A stretch of DNA of 40,140 nucleotides, from positions 1 through 40,140 of the forward strand of contig JABABA010000029.1 in assembly GCA_014238415.1 (NCBI GenBank), written 5' to 3'. The notes below the pieces were generated by a model. It was given only the letters and a program-made list of their open reading frames with translations. It did no database searches and had not been told where the DNA came from. Below are positions 17,628 through 26,596 of the stretch, piece after piece. The position numbers were made by a program, and so were the translations under genes. Numbering within the stretch: the first letter of the stretch is position 1; every line of letters starts with the position of its first letter. The DNA comes from Planctomycetota bacterium. GTDB lineage: Bacteria; Planctomycetota; UBA1135; GCA-002686595.

Positions 17628-19481
17628 TCAGGACCTGAGATCTGGTAGGTCATAGACCGCGAGCGCGCCGGGGACCAGAAACGCGAACTGGTAGCCAATG
17701 TCTGCGCCTTTGAATAAGGACCGCCAACTTGGGAAGGGCAGTTCTATGGAGCTTTCCGCAAAGAGGGCTGGCTCCAGCGCCATGGCGTGTAAGGCGGCTA
17801 TTGCGATGAAGCCTTCGGCTACCAGTCGGGGAGGCTTGGGCAAGAGCCGTGCCGCTTCCATGATCTGTTCGGTCTGGCGCCCCACCAGGGTGTGCCCCAG
17901 TTGAAAACACCAGGCTGCGTCTCGCGCGCTGTGGCCGAAATGTCCATACCAGGCGCCCTCCTTTGGCTGGGCGTCGCCCATGGTGAGGGGATCGATCCAG
18001 AGGGTTTCCTGCTCCGCCGGAGTGTTCAATCCACGATGCCATGCGCCGCGTCCTACGATCAGTTGAGGTACCCCGGTGTTTGGTTCGGTGGGGACGACAC
18101 GGGTGGCGGGCATCTGCATGCCGTCGCTCATTTGTACGAGGCCTTTTTGGTTGGTGGCGTTTGAGTCATTGGACAGTTTTTTCCAAACCGCCGCGGGACG
18201 TTCGCCCTGTACGCGAATTCCAGCGAGATCACGTACAGCTTTCAAGCGCATGTCATCTGCCATCAATCGTCTAGCGCTGGCAAGATGATCGGCTTCCTCG
18301 GCCAGCAGGGTGTGAAGGGATATTTCATCAGGCAGGTCCAATACGCAACCGCTGGGAATCACCCGGGCCTCGGCAGGAGTCATGGGAACCGCTTCGCTGG
18401 GAGTTGGGTTGATCTCACGATCCAAGAGATGCTGTGCCATCCATCGCACTGCGGCCACCTGCAGGGGCGGGTGCCAACCGTGTTCGCCTGGAGCGACTTC
18501 CAGTTGTACATGGTCTCTCTGACCGGCCGCCTGATAGACCTTGCGCGCTTCGGCCAGGCAGGCTCGGGTTCCCTTGATGGGGAAGAAATCCCCTTCTACT
18601 GCGCAGATCAGGGCTGGCGTGGGAGCGCGCATTGCCAGGTAGTCCGCATGGTCCAGGCCCAGTTCCAAAGAACCCAGGTGCCACTGTTCGGCGTCCTGTG
18701 GACCGGCAGCTCCGGCCAGAGATGCGTGACTGGTCAAGTAGCACGACGGCGCAGCCGCCCCCAGACGCTCGTCCAGAGCGAACAGCTGGGCCGACTGGGT
18801 GCCACCGCCGGAGTTGCCCATCACTCCCAGACGCTGCCCATCCACCTCTGGCCGAGCAGCGAGTGCATCAAGGGAAATCATTCCGTCCCAGGCTTCGAGA
18901 CCTGATTGACTCCAGCCCACAAGCAGCGCCTTGCCGCCGGTGTTGTTGTGACTCTGGGTGCCCCAACTTTGATGATCTCCGTTGGCCTTTCGATCTTGAA
19001 TGCGCTCCCCCTGATCGAAGGGCTCGGTGACCAGTGCCACCATCCCACTTCTAGCAGTAAGGGAACCGGCTTGCTGGTATAGAGGATAGGACTTGCCTTC
19101 AAAGGCGTGCCCGCTGCAGATCAGGATGCCCGCTGTTTTCTCGGGGCAGGGATCGGGCAAATAGAAATGGGCGGGCAGAGTCTGCCCGTCGCGCCCCTGG
19201 ATCAAGACTCCCTCAATGCGGTAGCCGTCTCGTTGGCGGGTCCATTGGCGCGTGACCTTGGGCGCAGGCCGATCCTCCGGGGGACGAGGTGCACATGCCA
19301 GGCGCATGAATCGCCGTCGTTGTGCTTGCCATTCTTGCAGGTCTTCTTTCTCGGAGAGTTTTGAGCGCTCTTGATCGCCTCTTGCCAGGGCGGCGCGCAC
19401 ATCGCGCAACAACACATCGCGGTTCACTTTGCCCGCTGAGGGGATTGCTTGGGCCGGGGTTGCGCTCCTCATGGCGTTCAT
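17628..19481 (-). CDS. Alpha/beta hydrolase, acetyl xylan esterase / dienelactone hydrolase-like
   Basis: 617 residues, no signal peptide. The N-terminal half is an alpha/beta hydrolase: nucleophile Ser224 in GNSGGG, acid Asp298 in EGDFFP, and His334 (in GEHGWH) as the base, with the core strand ILICSGHAFEG as a likely oxyanion region. The C-terminal part (about 360-617) looks like a second, less conserved hydrolase-like domain without a visible Ser nucleophile motif, as in many planctomycete esterases. It would remove acyl groups from sugars or small esters. Its ATG overlaps the stop of the sulfatase gene by 4 nt (ATGA), so it is the last gene of a four-gene operon. Acting on the desulfated products of its neighbour is a reasonable inference. 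Confidence 0.78.
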   Translation of the reverse strand: MNAMRSATPAQAIPSAGKVNRDVLLRDVRAALARGDQERSKLSEKEDLQEWQAQRRRFMRLACAPRPPEDRPAPKVTRQWTRQRDGYRIEGVLIQGRDGQTLPAHFYLPDPCPEKTAGILICSGHAFEGKSYPLYQQAGSLTARSGMVALVTEPFDQGERIQDRKANGDHQSWGTQSHNNTGGKALLVGWSQSGLEAWDGMISLDALAARPEVDGQRLGVMGNSGGGTQSAQLFALDERLGAAAPSCYLTSHASLAGAAGPQDAEQWHLGSLELGLDHADYLAMRAPTPALICAVEGDFFPIKGTRACLAEARKVYQAAGQRDHVQLEVAPGEHGWHPPLQVAAVRWMAQHLLDREINPTPSEAVPMTPAEARVIPSGCVLDLPDEISLHTLLAEEADHLASARRLMADDMRLKAVRDLAGIRVQGERPAAVWKKLSNDSNATNQKGLVQMSDGMQMPATRVVPTEPNTGVPQLIVGRGAWHRGLNTPAEQETLWIDPLTMGDAQPKEGAWYGHFGHSARDAAWCFQLGHTLVGRQTEQIMEAARLLPKPPRLVAEGFIAIAALHAMALEPALFAESSIELPFPSWRSLFKGADIGYQFAFLVPGALAVYDLPDLRS

Positions 19482-20959
19482 TTCAGCTTGTTCTTGCCAA
19501 AGCTCCAGATGTCCTCGTCGTCCTCTGGCTTCGGTTGTGTACGGGAAAACTTCTTGGCATACAGTCGCCGGTTGTAACCCAGCCAGGAGGGTTTGGATAT
19601 GAAAAGAGGGTTGCGTTCAAGGGTATTTTCCCAGGAGTTGAGCTCTTGCAGGAGTTGTAGCGCGATTTCTGGATGGTCCTGAATCAGGTTCTGGGTTTCG
19701 CCCACATCTTTGGAGAGGTCGAAGAGCATGGGATCAAGAGAGTTTGGGCGCAGTAGCTTCCAATCCCCCGAGCGCACCGCCGAACCACGCAGGGCCATTC
19801 GCCAGAAGAGCGTGGCGTGGGGATCGCCCTCGGTCTCGCCGCGTAGATAGGGGACCAGGTTCACGCTGTCATAGATCGGGCCGTTCTTCTTCTTGCGTCC
19901 CTTGCGTTCATGGCGCTGGCCAGGTCTTGGCGCTTTGCCCCCTGCAGCGGTGACAAAGGTGCTGAGTACATCGAGGGAGGACACGGGTCGGTCATATACC
20001 CGTTGCTTGAGTTTCATGGGCCAGTGCACGATCAGCGGTACGCGGATGCCGCCTTCAAAAAAGGTGCCCTTGGTTCCATTCAAGGGGGCGTTGACCGCAT
20101 GGCTGACTTCCACCGATCCGCCGTTGTCCGAGATGAAAACGATCAGGGTGTTGTCGAGTTCTCCCGTGCCCTCCAATGCCGTCACCAACTTGCCAATATT
20201 CTCATCCATGCAGTGCTGCATGGCGCAGTAGGTCCGGCGGGTCTTGTTCTTGATGTGTGCGTAGAGAGCCAGATCCTCGTCTCGAGCTTGCATGGGCCCG
20301 TGGGGCGTGTTGTAGGAGAGGTACAAGAACCACGGTTGTTCGCTTTCTGTTCCAATGAAATCCAGTGCTTCCAGAGTGAACCAATCCGTCAAGTAGGGGG
20401 TGCGGATCTCAGTGGGCTTGTCTCTGCCTCGTAAGAGGTGATTCTTTTCAAGAGTCGGCCAGTAGGCGTGACTGCCACCGAGCATGCCGAAGAAGAAATC
20501 AAATCCCCGCTCCATAGGGTGATGTTCAGGGAGGATCTCCCCCAGGTGCCACTTACCCACGAGTCCGGTACGATAGTCCAGATCTTGCAGGCGCTCTGGC
20601 AGCAGGGGCTCGTCGAAGGGAATGCCGGCGAAATTGGCTTCCAGGTGTTCCGGCTGACGCAGGTTGTGTTCAAATCCAAAGCGCGCTCCATTGCGGCCGG
20701 TCATCAGGCCGGCGCGGGAGGGTGCGCACACCGAACTGGATACATACCCATTGGTGCAGCGTACGCCTCGCGCCGCCAAGCCGTCCAAGTGCGGGGTCTT
20801 GATCTGCAGGGAGCCAAAGCAGCCGAGATCGCCATATCCCATGTCATCCGCCACGATCAGCAGCAGGTTGGGGCGCGTGGGATCTTCGTGACCTCCAATA
20901 GCAGGGCAGCAGAGACCTGTGACCAGGGCAACAAGCAGAATCATGGGGCTCTGTCTCAT
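19478..20959 (-). CDS. Secreted sulfatase (formylglycine-dependent, arylsulfatase type)
   Basis: 493 residues from the ATG at 20959, chosen because it gives a compact signal peptide (about residues 6-22) and starts 10 nt after the upstream stop; ATGs at 20980 and 21025 would overlap the DUF1552 gene. Metal-binding DD is at 38-39 in VADDMGYGD, and C78 in CAPSR is the cysteine converted to formylglycine. KWHLG, NTPHGP and SDNGG follow in the usual order. It hydrolyses sulfate esters, probably of glycans, outside the cytoplasm and needs a formylglycine-generating enzyme, not seen in this window. Third gene of the DUF1592-DUF1552-sulfatase-hydrolase operon. Confidence 0.93.
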   Translation of the reverse strand: MRQSPMILLVALVTGLCCPAIGGHEDPTRPNLLLIVADDMGYGDLGCFGSLQIKTPHLDGLAARGVRCTNGYVSSSVCAPSRAGLMTGRNGARFGFEHNLRQPEHLEANFAGIPFDEPLLPERLQDLDYRTGLVGKWHLGEILPEHHPMERGFDFFFGMLGGSHAYWPTLEKNHLLRGRDKPTEIRTPYLTDWFTLEALDFIGTESEQPWFLYLSYNTPHGPMQARDEDLALYAHIKNKTRRTYCAMQHCMDENIGKLVTALEGTGELDNTLIVFISDNGGSVEVSHAVNAPLNGTKGTFFEGGIRVPLIVHWPMKLKQRVYDRPVSSLDVLSTFVTAAGGKAPRPGQRHERKGRKKKNGPIYDSVNLVPYLRGETEGDPHATLFWRMALRGSAVRSGDWKLLRPNSLDPMLFDLSKDVGETQNLIQDHPEIALQLLQELNSWENTLERNPLFISKPSWLGYNRRLYAKKFSRTQPKPEDDEDIWSFGKNKLK

Positions 20960-20969
20960 GCGCTCTGGT

Positions 20970-22340
20970 TCAAACAACATCGAGGACCCCCGTGGAATCC
21001 CCATGTTGTTCTGAGTTGGCCCCAAGGCAACGCAGCAGATGCAAATGCAGGTTTGCTAGGGGCGTGTTCGGGAGACTTTGAATGTGCCGTCCAGGACGCA
21101 GGACTCCTCCCATCCGGCCGCATAACAGGATCGGCAGATTGTGGTGTTTGTGTGCATTGCCGCTGGCGATGCCCGAGCCATAGACCACGGCCGAGTTGTC
21201 CAAGAGTGAGCCTCCGACTTCTTGATGACTGGCAAGACCTTTGAGCAGGTGCCCCAGGACTCTGGCATTGGCGCGGTCGATGCGCGCGATGGACTTCATC
21301 TTGGCCGGGTTCTTGCCGTGGTGCGAGAGACTGTGGTGCCCTTCGTTGATTCCAAGTTCAGAGTAGGCGCGGTTGGATCCCTCGTTGGCGGTCAAGAAGG
21401 TCACAACTCGTGTACGGTCGGTGGCCAGAGCCAAGGTGATCAGGTCGTTGAAGATGCGCAGCCTGTCAAAGCGTTTGGATGTAGCATTCTTGGGTCGCAT
21501 TTCGTCTGCGACCTCGTGCAGGTCTTCCTTTTCCAAGGCTGCAAGTTGTAGCTCCAATTCCCGAACCGCAGTCAGGTACCGCTCGAGGGTCTGGCGGTCT
21601 GTGGAACCCAGAACTCCGTGTAGTTTGCTTGCGTCCTCGCGCACATAGTCCAAGAGACTTCGACGACGGTGAGCGTGTTCTCTGCGCTCGGTAATCGTGG
21701 TCAAATTCGCTCCACCGCGGAACAGCCGGTCGAAGAGCCGGACAGGGTCGGTTTCCTTGGCAGCGGGCTGGGTGGCCGAGCGCCAGGAGATATGACTGGA
21801 GTAGGCGCAGGCGTAACCGGAATCGCATTGGCCCGAGGAGCGGGGTGCTTCTCCACCTACCGTGAGCGAGGGGAAGGGCGTTTTTCCTCTCAAGTGTGCC
21901 GCGGCCGCTTGGTCGGCGGAGATTCCAAGTTGAACCGCGCCTTCGGCCTTGAGGGGCTGCACACAGGTCAAGAACGCCGCGCTGGCTCGGGCGTGATCCC
22001 CGGGACCATCTCCATTGGGACGCGCCTTGTCTAACGTCAAGCCCGAAAGAAGCGAGATGTGTTGCTTGTGAGAAGCGAGGGGAAGCAGGGATGGACCCAG
22101 AGATAGAGTTGCGTTGGCTGCGGCAGTCGTTCCTTCAGGGGGGCGATGTGGAAACCACTCCTCCATGTTGACACCGTTGGGGACGTAAACATAAATCAAC
22201 CGCTTTGGCGTCAGGGCAGATTGCGCCAACGCTCGCGCGGGCAACATGGCCTCGAGCAAGGGCAAACCCAAAGCAGCGCTGCCTCCACGCAAGAGTGCGC
22301 GTCGGTCTATGGGGTTGGTGCGACGGTGAAACAGGCTCAT
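20970..22340 (-). CDS. DUF1552 protein, Tat-exported
   Basis: 456 residues. The N terminus carries a twin-arginine signal (DRRALLRG, about residues 12-19, then a hydrophobic run ending in PARALAQ). The body matches the DUF1552 family, with YVPNGVNMEEWFP near 52-64, a SxHISW segment in the middle and the late GSGIASGNAHKHHNLP motif. The function is unknown; the fold relates to the alkaline phosphatase/sulfatase superfamily in distant comparisons as I recall, which is not evident here. These proteins almost always sit next to a DUF1592-type cytochrome, as here: its ATG overlaps the DUF1592 stop by 4 nt. Tat export implies a protein folded, perhaps with a cofactor, before crossing. Confidence 0.93.
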   Translation of the reverse strand: MSLFHRRTNPIDRRALLRGGSAALGLPLLEAMLPARALAQSALTPKRLIYVYVPNGVNMEEWFPHRPPEGTTAAANATLSLGPSLLPLASHKQHISLLSGLTLDKARPNGDGPGDHARASAAFLTCVQPLKAEGAVQLGISADQAAAAHLRGKTPFPSLTVGGEAPRSSGQCDSGYACAYSSHISWRSATQPAAKETDPVRLFDRLFRGGANLTTITERREHAHRRRSLLDYVREDASKLHGVLGSTDRQTLERYLTAVRELELQLAALEKEDLHEVADEMRPKNATSKRFDRLRIFNDLITLALATDRTRVVTFLTANEGSNRAYSELGINEGHHSLSHHGKNPAKMKSIARIDRANARVLGHLLKGLASHQEVGGSLLDNSAVVYGSGIASGNAHKHHNLPILLCGRMGGVLRPGRHIQSLPNTPLANLHLHLLRCLGANSEQHGDSTGVLDVV

Positions 22341-24574
22341 AGGTCTTGGGTATCCCGGGGCTGACAGCGGAACAGATCCGATAGAACAATGGTACGAACC
22401 AGGGTCACCAGGGGCGGATCCGGTTCGTGGACCTCTCTTATGGCTCTTTCAAGCGTGTCGAGATCATCCGGGCTCAACGGCCGGCCCACCGCATAGGTTG
22501 CCAAACTGCGAGTCAGGTGGGGCAGGAAGCGCGCATCGCTCGTGAGCATCTGGCTCAGGCCAAGGGGTCCATCAAGCTGCGTCCCATCCGGCAGGGTGCC
22601 TTGCTCGTCCACCTTTCCAACACGCGTTCTTCCCACCGCGTCGAAGCGTTCCAAGGCAAATCCCAGAGGATCCATTGCCACATGGCAGCTGGCACAGCCA
22701 GGTTCGGTGCGGTGCAACTTCAATCGCTCACGCATCGAGAGGCCAAGTTCCGCAGGAGCACTTACATCCAAGACCGATGTATCAGGAGCAGGGGGCGGGG
22801 GTGCGTCACCCAGTAATGCTTCCAAGACCCACTTGCCCCGCAATACTGGCGAGGTGCGCCCGGGATCACTGCTCGCTGTGAGGATAGCTCCATGACCCAG
22901 AATTCCGCGGCGGACAGTTTCAGTCAGGGAGTAGCGTTCGGTTTCCTTGGAGTGTCCCGTTGCGGGCAGTCCATAGTGGCCAGCCAGTTGTTGGTTGATC
23001 ATGGTCCAATCCGCCCGTACGAGATCCCGTGCGGGCAGGCCATCCTGCAAGATGGAATGGAAGAGTTCCACCGGTTCAGTAAGCATGGCTTCGCGTAGTT
23101 GTGCGTCGTACTCAGGGAAGAGTTCCTTGCTTGGTGCATGGCTCTTGAGGCGCACGATCTGCAGCCACTGGGGTACAAAGCCCGCAGCAAGTCCACGCGC
23201 CCGCGGGTCTTGCAGCATGCGTTCAACCTCGCGCTCCAGCACACCAGTTTCTTGTATGGTGTTACTGCGCGCGTACTGCAGAAGCTGCTCATCGGGTAGA
23301 GATCCCCATAAGAAGAGGGCCAGTCGTGTGGCCAGGGCGGGGCCACTCAAAGGTGTTCCAGGTTCTCCGATCTCGCCTACCAACAAGAAGCGTGGGGAGG
23401 CCAAGACTGCTGCCAACCCCAAACGCAGACTCGCCTGGGGGGAGGGCTCTTCTTGCACCAACTCAAGCAAGCGTTGGATGTCTTCAGCACGGGGAGCTTC
23501 CTGCCAGGCCCGGTTTGCCAAGAGAGTCATGGCCGAGCCAAGTTGCGCCTGCGTCTCGTTCCCTTCGCCCGCCTGCAGGAGAAGTTCGGTTTGAAAACTG
23601 GTGGGAGGCTGAGGGTCCAAGGGCCCGTCAATCGACACCTGTTCCACGATCACATTCCGATCACGTTCCCGGGGATCCTCTTCCTTGGGCTGAAAATAGT
23701 CATTCAGGAAAGCAACTCCCACCTGGTGCGGTCCTTTGGTCACGCGCATATGCACGGTCATTGTTATTGCGGAATCGGGACCCTCGCCAGTGACTTGCAG
23801 TTCCTCAATGCGTTTGCCATCCAAGGTCAATGCCACCCAGGCGTGGCGCGTGCCCGCTTGTTGAGCCCAGGCCTTGCCGCGCAGGGTGTAGTTCCCATCC
23901 CGAGGAAATTCATGGGTCAGGTGCGCGATTCCCTGAGTACTCAAGCGTCCGCCGGACTGTCGCGGGCTGCTCAGTTTGCGTCCGGACGCTTGCACATGGG
24001 GTATGCGATCGGGTTCGGGCAGGCGAATTGCCTCGCGGGAAACAGAATCTGCCAGGGAAAGCCAGCGATCAAGCCAGGCCGCATCAAGTGTCATTCCCGC
24101 ACCCACCACATCATAGACATGCAGTCCAGCTTCCATGGGCAGGGCATCGGCTGGCGTTTCGATGTCGGTCAGTGCCAGTATGGCTCCAGCGATTTCGCGT
24201 CCTGTGCGCCGTCGCAGAGCTGAGAAGGGGGCGCGGGTGACCGGCGTCGAGAGTTCTGGAACTTCGTCACCCAAAGAGTCCCGCAGAATGCCCAACATGG
24301 CCAAGTACTCCGAGCGCGCAGGCTTGGGTTCGGGATGTGGCGGCATCACCTGCAGGGACAATTCCTCTGCCACCAGAAGCCACTCGTCCCGGTTTTCGCC
24401 CAGGCCTTCGCTTTCAAGGGCCACCAGGTTCAAGTCCCCTTTGGGGTCTTCGATTCCGTGGCACTTGGAACAGCGCTGTTCGATGAATTCTCCCAGGGTT
24501 GTCACTTGCCCCTCCTGCGCCATCGAGAGAGGTAGCAGGCCAAACACTGTCAGGAATGGAATCAGACGCGGCAC
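22337..24574 (-). CDS. DUF1587/DUF1592/DUF1588/DUF1585-type planctomycete cytochrome
   Basis: 745 residues from a GTG, with a signal peptide (about residues 4-19, ending SMAQ). An N-terminal cytochrome c motif CSKCH is at 35-39; a carbohydrate-binding-like beta region follows at about 190-310 (the DUF1587/Ca-x-binding-type part); then DUF1595/DUF1592, DUF1588 with a second CASCH at 627-631, and DUF1585 at the end. This is the standard architecture of the family, common in Planctomycetota, Verrucomicrobia and Acidobacteria. It is exported and thought to act in oxidative or binding steps on polymers, without proof. First gene of the four-gene operon. A TAGATT hexamer lies 6 nt before the GTG and there is no usable Shine-Dalgarno, so the message is probably leaderless. 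Confidence 0.93.
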   Translation of the reverse strand: MPRLIPFLTVFGLLPLSMAQEGQVTTLGEFIEQRCSKCHGIEDPKGDLNLVALESEGLGENRDEWLLVAEELSLQVMPPHPEPKPARSEYLAMLGILRDSLGDEVPELSTPVTRAPFSALRRRTGREIAGAILALTDIETPADALPMEAGLHVYDVVGAGMTLDAAWLDRWLSLADSVSREAIRLPEPDRIPHVQASGRKLSSPRQSGGRLSTQGIAHLTHEFPRDGNYTLRGKAWAQQAGTRHAWVALTLDGKRIEELQVTGEGPDSAITMTVHMRVTKGPHQVGVAFLNDYFQPKEEDPRERDRNVIVEQVSIDGPLDPQPPTSFQTELLLQAGEGNETQAQLGSAMTLLANRAWQEAPRAEDIQRLLELVQEEPSPQASLRLGLAAVLASPRFLLVGEIGEPGTPLSGPALATRLALFLWGSLPDEQLLQYARSNTIQETGVLEREVERMLQDPRARGLAAGFVPQWLQIVRLKSHAPSKELFPEYDAQLREAMLTEPVELFHSILQDGLPARDLVRADWTMINQQLAGHYGLPATGHSKETERYSLTETVRRGILGHGAILTASSDPGRTSPVLRGKWVLEALLGDAPPPPAPDTSVLDVSAPAELGLSMRERLKLHRTEPGCASCHVAMDPLGFALERFDAVGRTRVGKVDEQGTLPDGTQLDGPLGLSQMLTSDARFLPHLTRSLATYAVGRPLSPDDLDTLERAIREVHEPDPPLVTLVRTIVLSDLFRCQPRDTQDL

Positions 24575-24580
24575 ACCCTC

Positions 24581-24586
24581 AATCTA
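24581..24586 (-). promoter_or_regulatory. -10 hexamer TAGATT, 6 nt before GTG start
   Basis: On the minus strand TAGATT is followed by six nt and the GTG of the DUF1592 gene. A transcript starting about 7 nt downstream of the hexamer would begin at or next to the start codon (leaderless). No -35 box at the expected distance. Confidence 0.55.
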
Positions 24587-24761
24587 GTCAAGCTGCCCAT
24601 GGCGCGCCAGAGCTTCACCAGCAGAAGAAACCCACGACTGCACTGGAGAGCTCTACCCCACTCCTGCTCGATCCGGATTGGTCGCGGACCTCTCTTGGAC
24701 ATACAAGATTTCCAGTCAAATTGAGCTGGCAGGATTCAATATGGGTGGGGTTGCTCAACGC

Positions 24762-24767
24762 TAGAAT
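24762..24767 (+). promoter_or_regulatory. -10 hexamer TAGAAT, 6 nt before ATG start
   Basis: TAGAAT, six nt, then the ATG of the acetyltransferase gene. Divergent partner of the TAGATT element at 24581-24586. No Shine-Dalgarno and no consensus -35. Confidence 0.55.
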
Positions 24768-24773
24768 CCCGTC

Positions 24774-25256
24774 ATGGCAAGAATCGAACTGATGACGCCC
24801 GATTCATGGGAACGTGTCCGGGATCTTCGATTGCGGGCGCTTCAGAACGATCCAGATGCGTTTGAGATGACCTATGAAGATGAGGTCGGCGAGGGAGAGG
24901 CCTTTTGGCGCAAGCGATTAGCAGCAGCCTGTACTTGGATTGCCTTTTGCGATGACGCTGAAGCGGGCATGGTCACTGGCGCTCCCATGCGTGGCCATTC
25001 TGATGCGGCAGGTTTGTTTGGTATGTGGGTCGATCCCACCTTTCGAGGCCAAGGGGTAGGGGTAGTGCTTGTGCAGTGTGTGATTGATTGGGCCCGAGCG
25101 GGCGGCTACGCGCGACTGCTGTTGGAGATGGGAGAACGGAACCAGGCGGCCAATGGGTTGTACAAGGCCATGGGCTTTGTGCCCACAGGGGTCGTTGGAA
25201 CCCTTCCTGAGCCAAGGACTCATCTCATAGAAGTCGAGCTAGAGATCCTGCTTTGA
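24774..25256 (+). CDS. GNAT family N-acetyltransferase
   Basis: 160 residues, a complete GNAT fold. The acetyl-CoA pyrophosphate loop is RGQGVG at 91-96, preceded by the beta-4 strand LFGMWVDP and followed by the Asn-rich NQAANGLYKAMGF motif typical of the C-terminal part. It transfers an acetyl group from acetyl-CoA to an amine; the acceptor cannot be told. It is cytosolic and monocistronic, divergent from the DUF1592 operon and convergent with the VOC gene. Confidence 0.93.
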   Translation: MARIELMTPDSWERVRDLRLRALQNDPDAFEMTYEDEVGEGEAFWRKRLAAACTWIAFCDDAEAGMVTGAPMRGHSDAAGLFGMWVDPTFRGQGVGVVLVQCVIDWARAGGYARLLLEMGERNQAANGLYKAMGFVPTGVVGTLPEPRTHLIEVELEILL

Positions 25257-25290
25257 CTGTCGGGGTCGCGTACCGAGCAGGCCCCCCGTC

Positions 25291-25677
25291 TCAGGTATCC
25301 AGGGATGAGTGCAATGCGATGCGATTGCCTTCGCTGTCCAGCATCACCGCGCGGAATCCGTGCTCACCGATGGCATGGATGTCCTGCACGACCTTGCCGC
25401 CGGTTTCAGTGGCCTTTGCAACTGCTTCGCGGATGCGCCCCTCGGCGTTCATGTAGACCAAGAGGCCGCCGCTAGAGGTGATCTCGTCCGGGTTGACGAA
25501 CAGGCACCCACCGTTTCCTTCCTGGTGATCGAGGACCCCCATGCGAAACTCAGGGGTCTCCATTTTGTGGACTTCGATGCCAAGCGTTGCAGCGTAGAAA
25601 GCGCAGGCTCGGTCGAGGTCTTCTACGGGGATGTCAAACCAGACGGCGCGATTGTGGGTGGAGTTGAAGTCGCTCAT
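25291..25677 (-). CDS. VOC family protein (glyoxalase/bleomycin-resistance fold)
   Basis: 128 residues with the two beta-alpha-beta-beta-beta modules of the vicinal oxygen chelate superfamily: WFDIPVEDLDRACAFY near 13-28 opens the first, and the second ends in MLDSEGNRIALHS. The late His and nearby Glu residues could bind a metal, but the set is incomplete relative to glyoxalase I, as in many small VOC proteins whose substrate is unknown. A modest ribosome binding site (AGGA about 8 nt before the ATG) supports the start. Confidence 0.92.
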   Translation of the reverse strand: MSDFNSTHNRAVWFDIPVEDLDRACAFYAATLGIEVHKMETPEFRMGVLDHQEGNGGCLFVNPDEITSSGGLLVYMNAEGRIREAVAKATETGGKVVQDIHAIGEHGFRAVMLDSEGNRIALHSSLDT

Positions 25678-25753
25678 GGGGTTTTCCTGGGTTGGGAATG
25701 GTGTTGGCCTGATGGGATTGTGGCTCTTTGGGAGGGGGGCAGGTCCTCCCCGC

Positions 25754-25759
25754 TAGAAT
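25754..25759 (+). promoter_or_regulatory. -10 hexamer TAGAAT, 10 nt before ATG start
   Basis: TAGAAT followed by ten nt and the ATG of the SRPBCC gene. No Shine-Dalgarno lies between. Consistent with a leaderless or nearly leaderless message. Confidence 0.45.
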
Positions 25760-25769
25760 CACCCCTGTA

Positions 25770-26213
25770 ATGGACTCCCAAGTCAGCATCGAGATTGACC
25801 GCCCCATTGAGCAGGTCTTCCACGCCGCGAATGAGTGCATCACCGAATGGAGCGTCACTTGTGTTTCGGATGAAATCATCGAGGACAAGGGGGGCGTGGG
25901 CACGACCTTTCGGATGGTGACCCAGGAACGAGGCAAAGAAATGGAGTTCACTGGCGAGGTCACCCGTTGGGATCCCCCCCTCCATTCGGCGGTCTACCTG
26001 GTGGGTACGCACTTCGACATTGACACTGAGTTCCGCTTCGAGGACCTGGGTGGAAGGACTCGTGTCTCTCAGCGTGCAGTTGTGCACGGCCGTGGCTTCA
26101 CTAAGGTGGTATTCGCTCTGTTGGGCTGGGTTTTCAACCGTTCGAGCTGCAAGGCCCTCGACAATGAACTTGAGTGCCTCAAGAATTTCTGCGAGGCCAG
26201 GCCCGAGGTGTGA
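25770..26213 (+). CDS. SRPBCC family protein (START-like lipid/ligand-binding fold)
   Basis: 147 residues. The opening (SIEIDRPIEQVFHAANE), the central edge strands (EFTGEVTRWDPP) and the long C-terminal helix carrying LDNELECLKNFCE are typical of the polyketide cyclase/SRPBCC fold, which encloses a hydrophobic ligand. No catalytic residue can be named. The start at 25770 is preferred over a GTG at 25728 because homologous-looking sequence begins here and a -10 element precedes it. Confidence 0.85.
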   Translation: MDSQVSIEIDRPIEQVFHAANECITEWSVTCVSDEIIEDKGGVGTTFRMVTQERGKEMEFTGEVTRWDPPLHSAVYLVGTHFDIDTEFRFEDLGGRTRVSQRAVVHGRGFTKVVFALLGWVFNRSSCKALDNELECLKNFCEARPEV

Positions 26214-26230
26214 GTCTCAATTGCGCTGGA

Positions 26231-26488
26231 TCAACCTCTCGTATTTTTTTCGATTCGGAAAATCACCACGATCAGCTCAAGCATGATTCGCAGACTGAGT
26301 GCACTCACAAGCGCACCGCCAATCACATAAGTAATGGGGTAGACTTCGAGGGGTCCGAATTGATACTGGGCCATCATCCGTGCGACCACGCCAGCAACAA
26401 TCGCTGCCAGGCCCAGGATGTAGAGCAGCGAAACGAGTCTAAGTGTAATGAAGGTCTTGAATTGAAAGTCGAACATGCCTGTGAGCAT
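26231..26488 (-). CDS. Small DUF4282 membrane protein
   Basis: 85 residues with two membrane helices (about residues 18-38 and 50-72) and the family signatures FDFQFKTFIT near the start and LELIVVIFRIEKNTR at the end. Its role is unknown. The ATG at 26488 is chosen because a GAGG lies about 9 nt upstream on the minus strand; the in-frame ATG at 26476 is the alternative. It follows a sulfatase gene on the same strand with a 108-nt gap, so it is probably transcribed independently. Confidence 0.82.
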   Translation of the reverse strand: MLTGMFDFQFKTFITLRLVSLLYILGLAAIVAGVVARMMAQYQFGPLEVYPITYVIGGALVSALSLRIMLELIVVIFRIEKNTRG

Positions 26489-26596
26489 AGTGCCCAGACC
26501 TCGGGGTTCCGCAAGCCGCGTTCGTCCTTTCAGCATTCAGTTTGCTTTGCGGGACCTGACAGAGGTGTTCGCCCCTTCAACTGGAGACCTTGTTCT

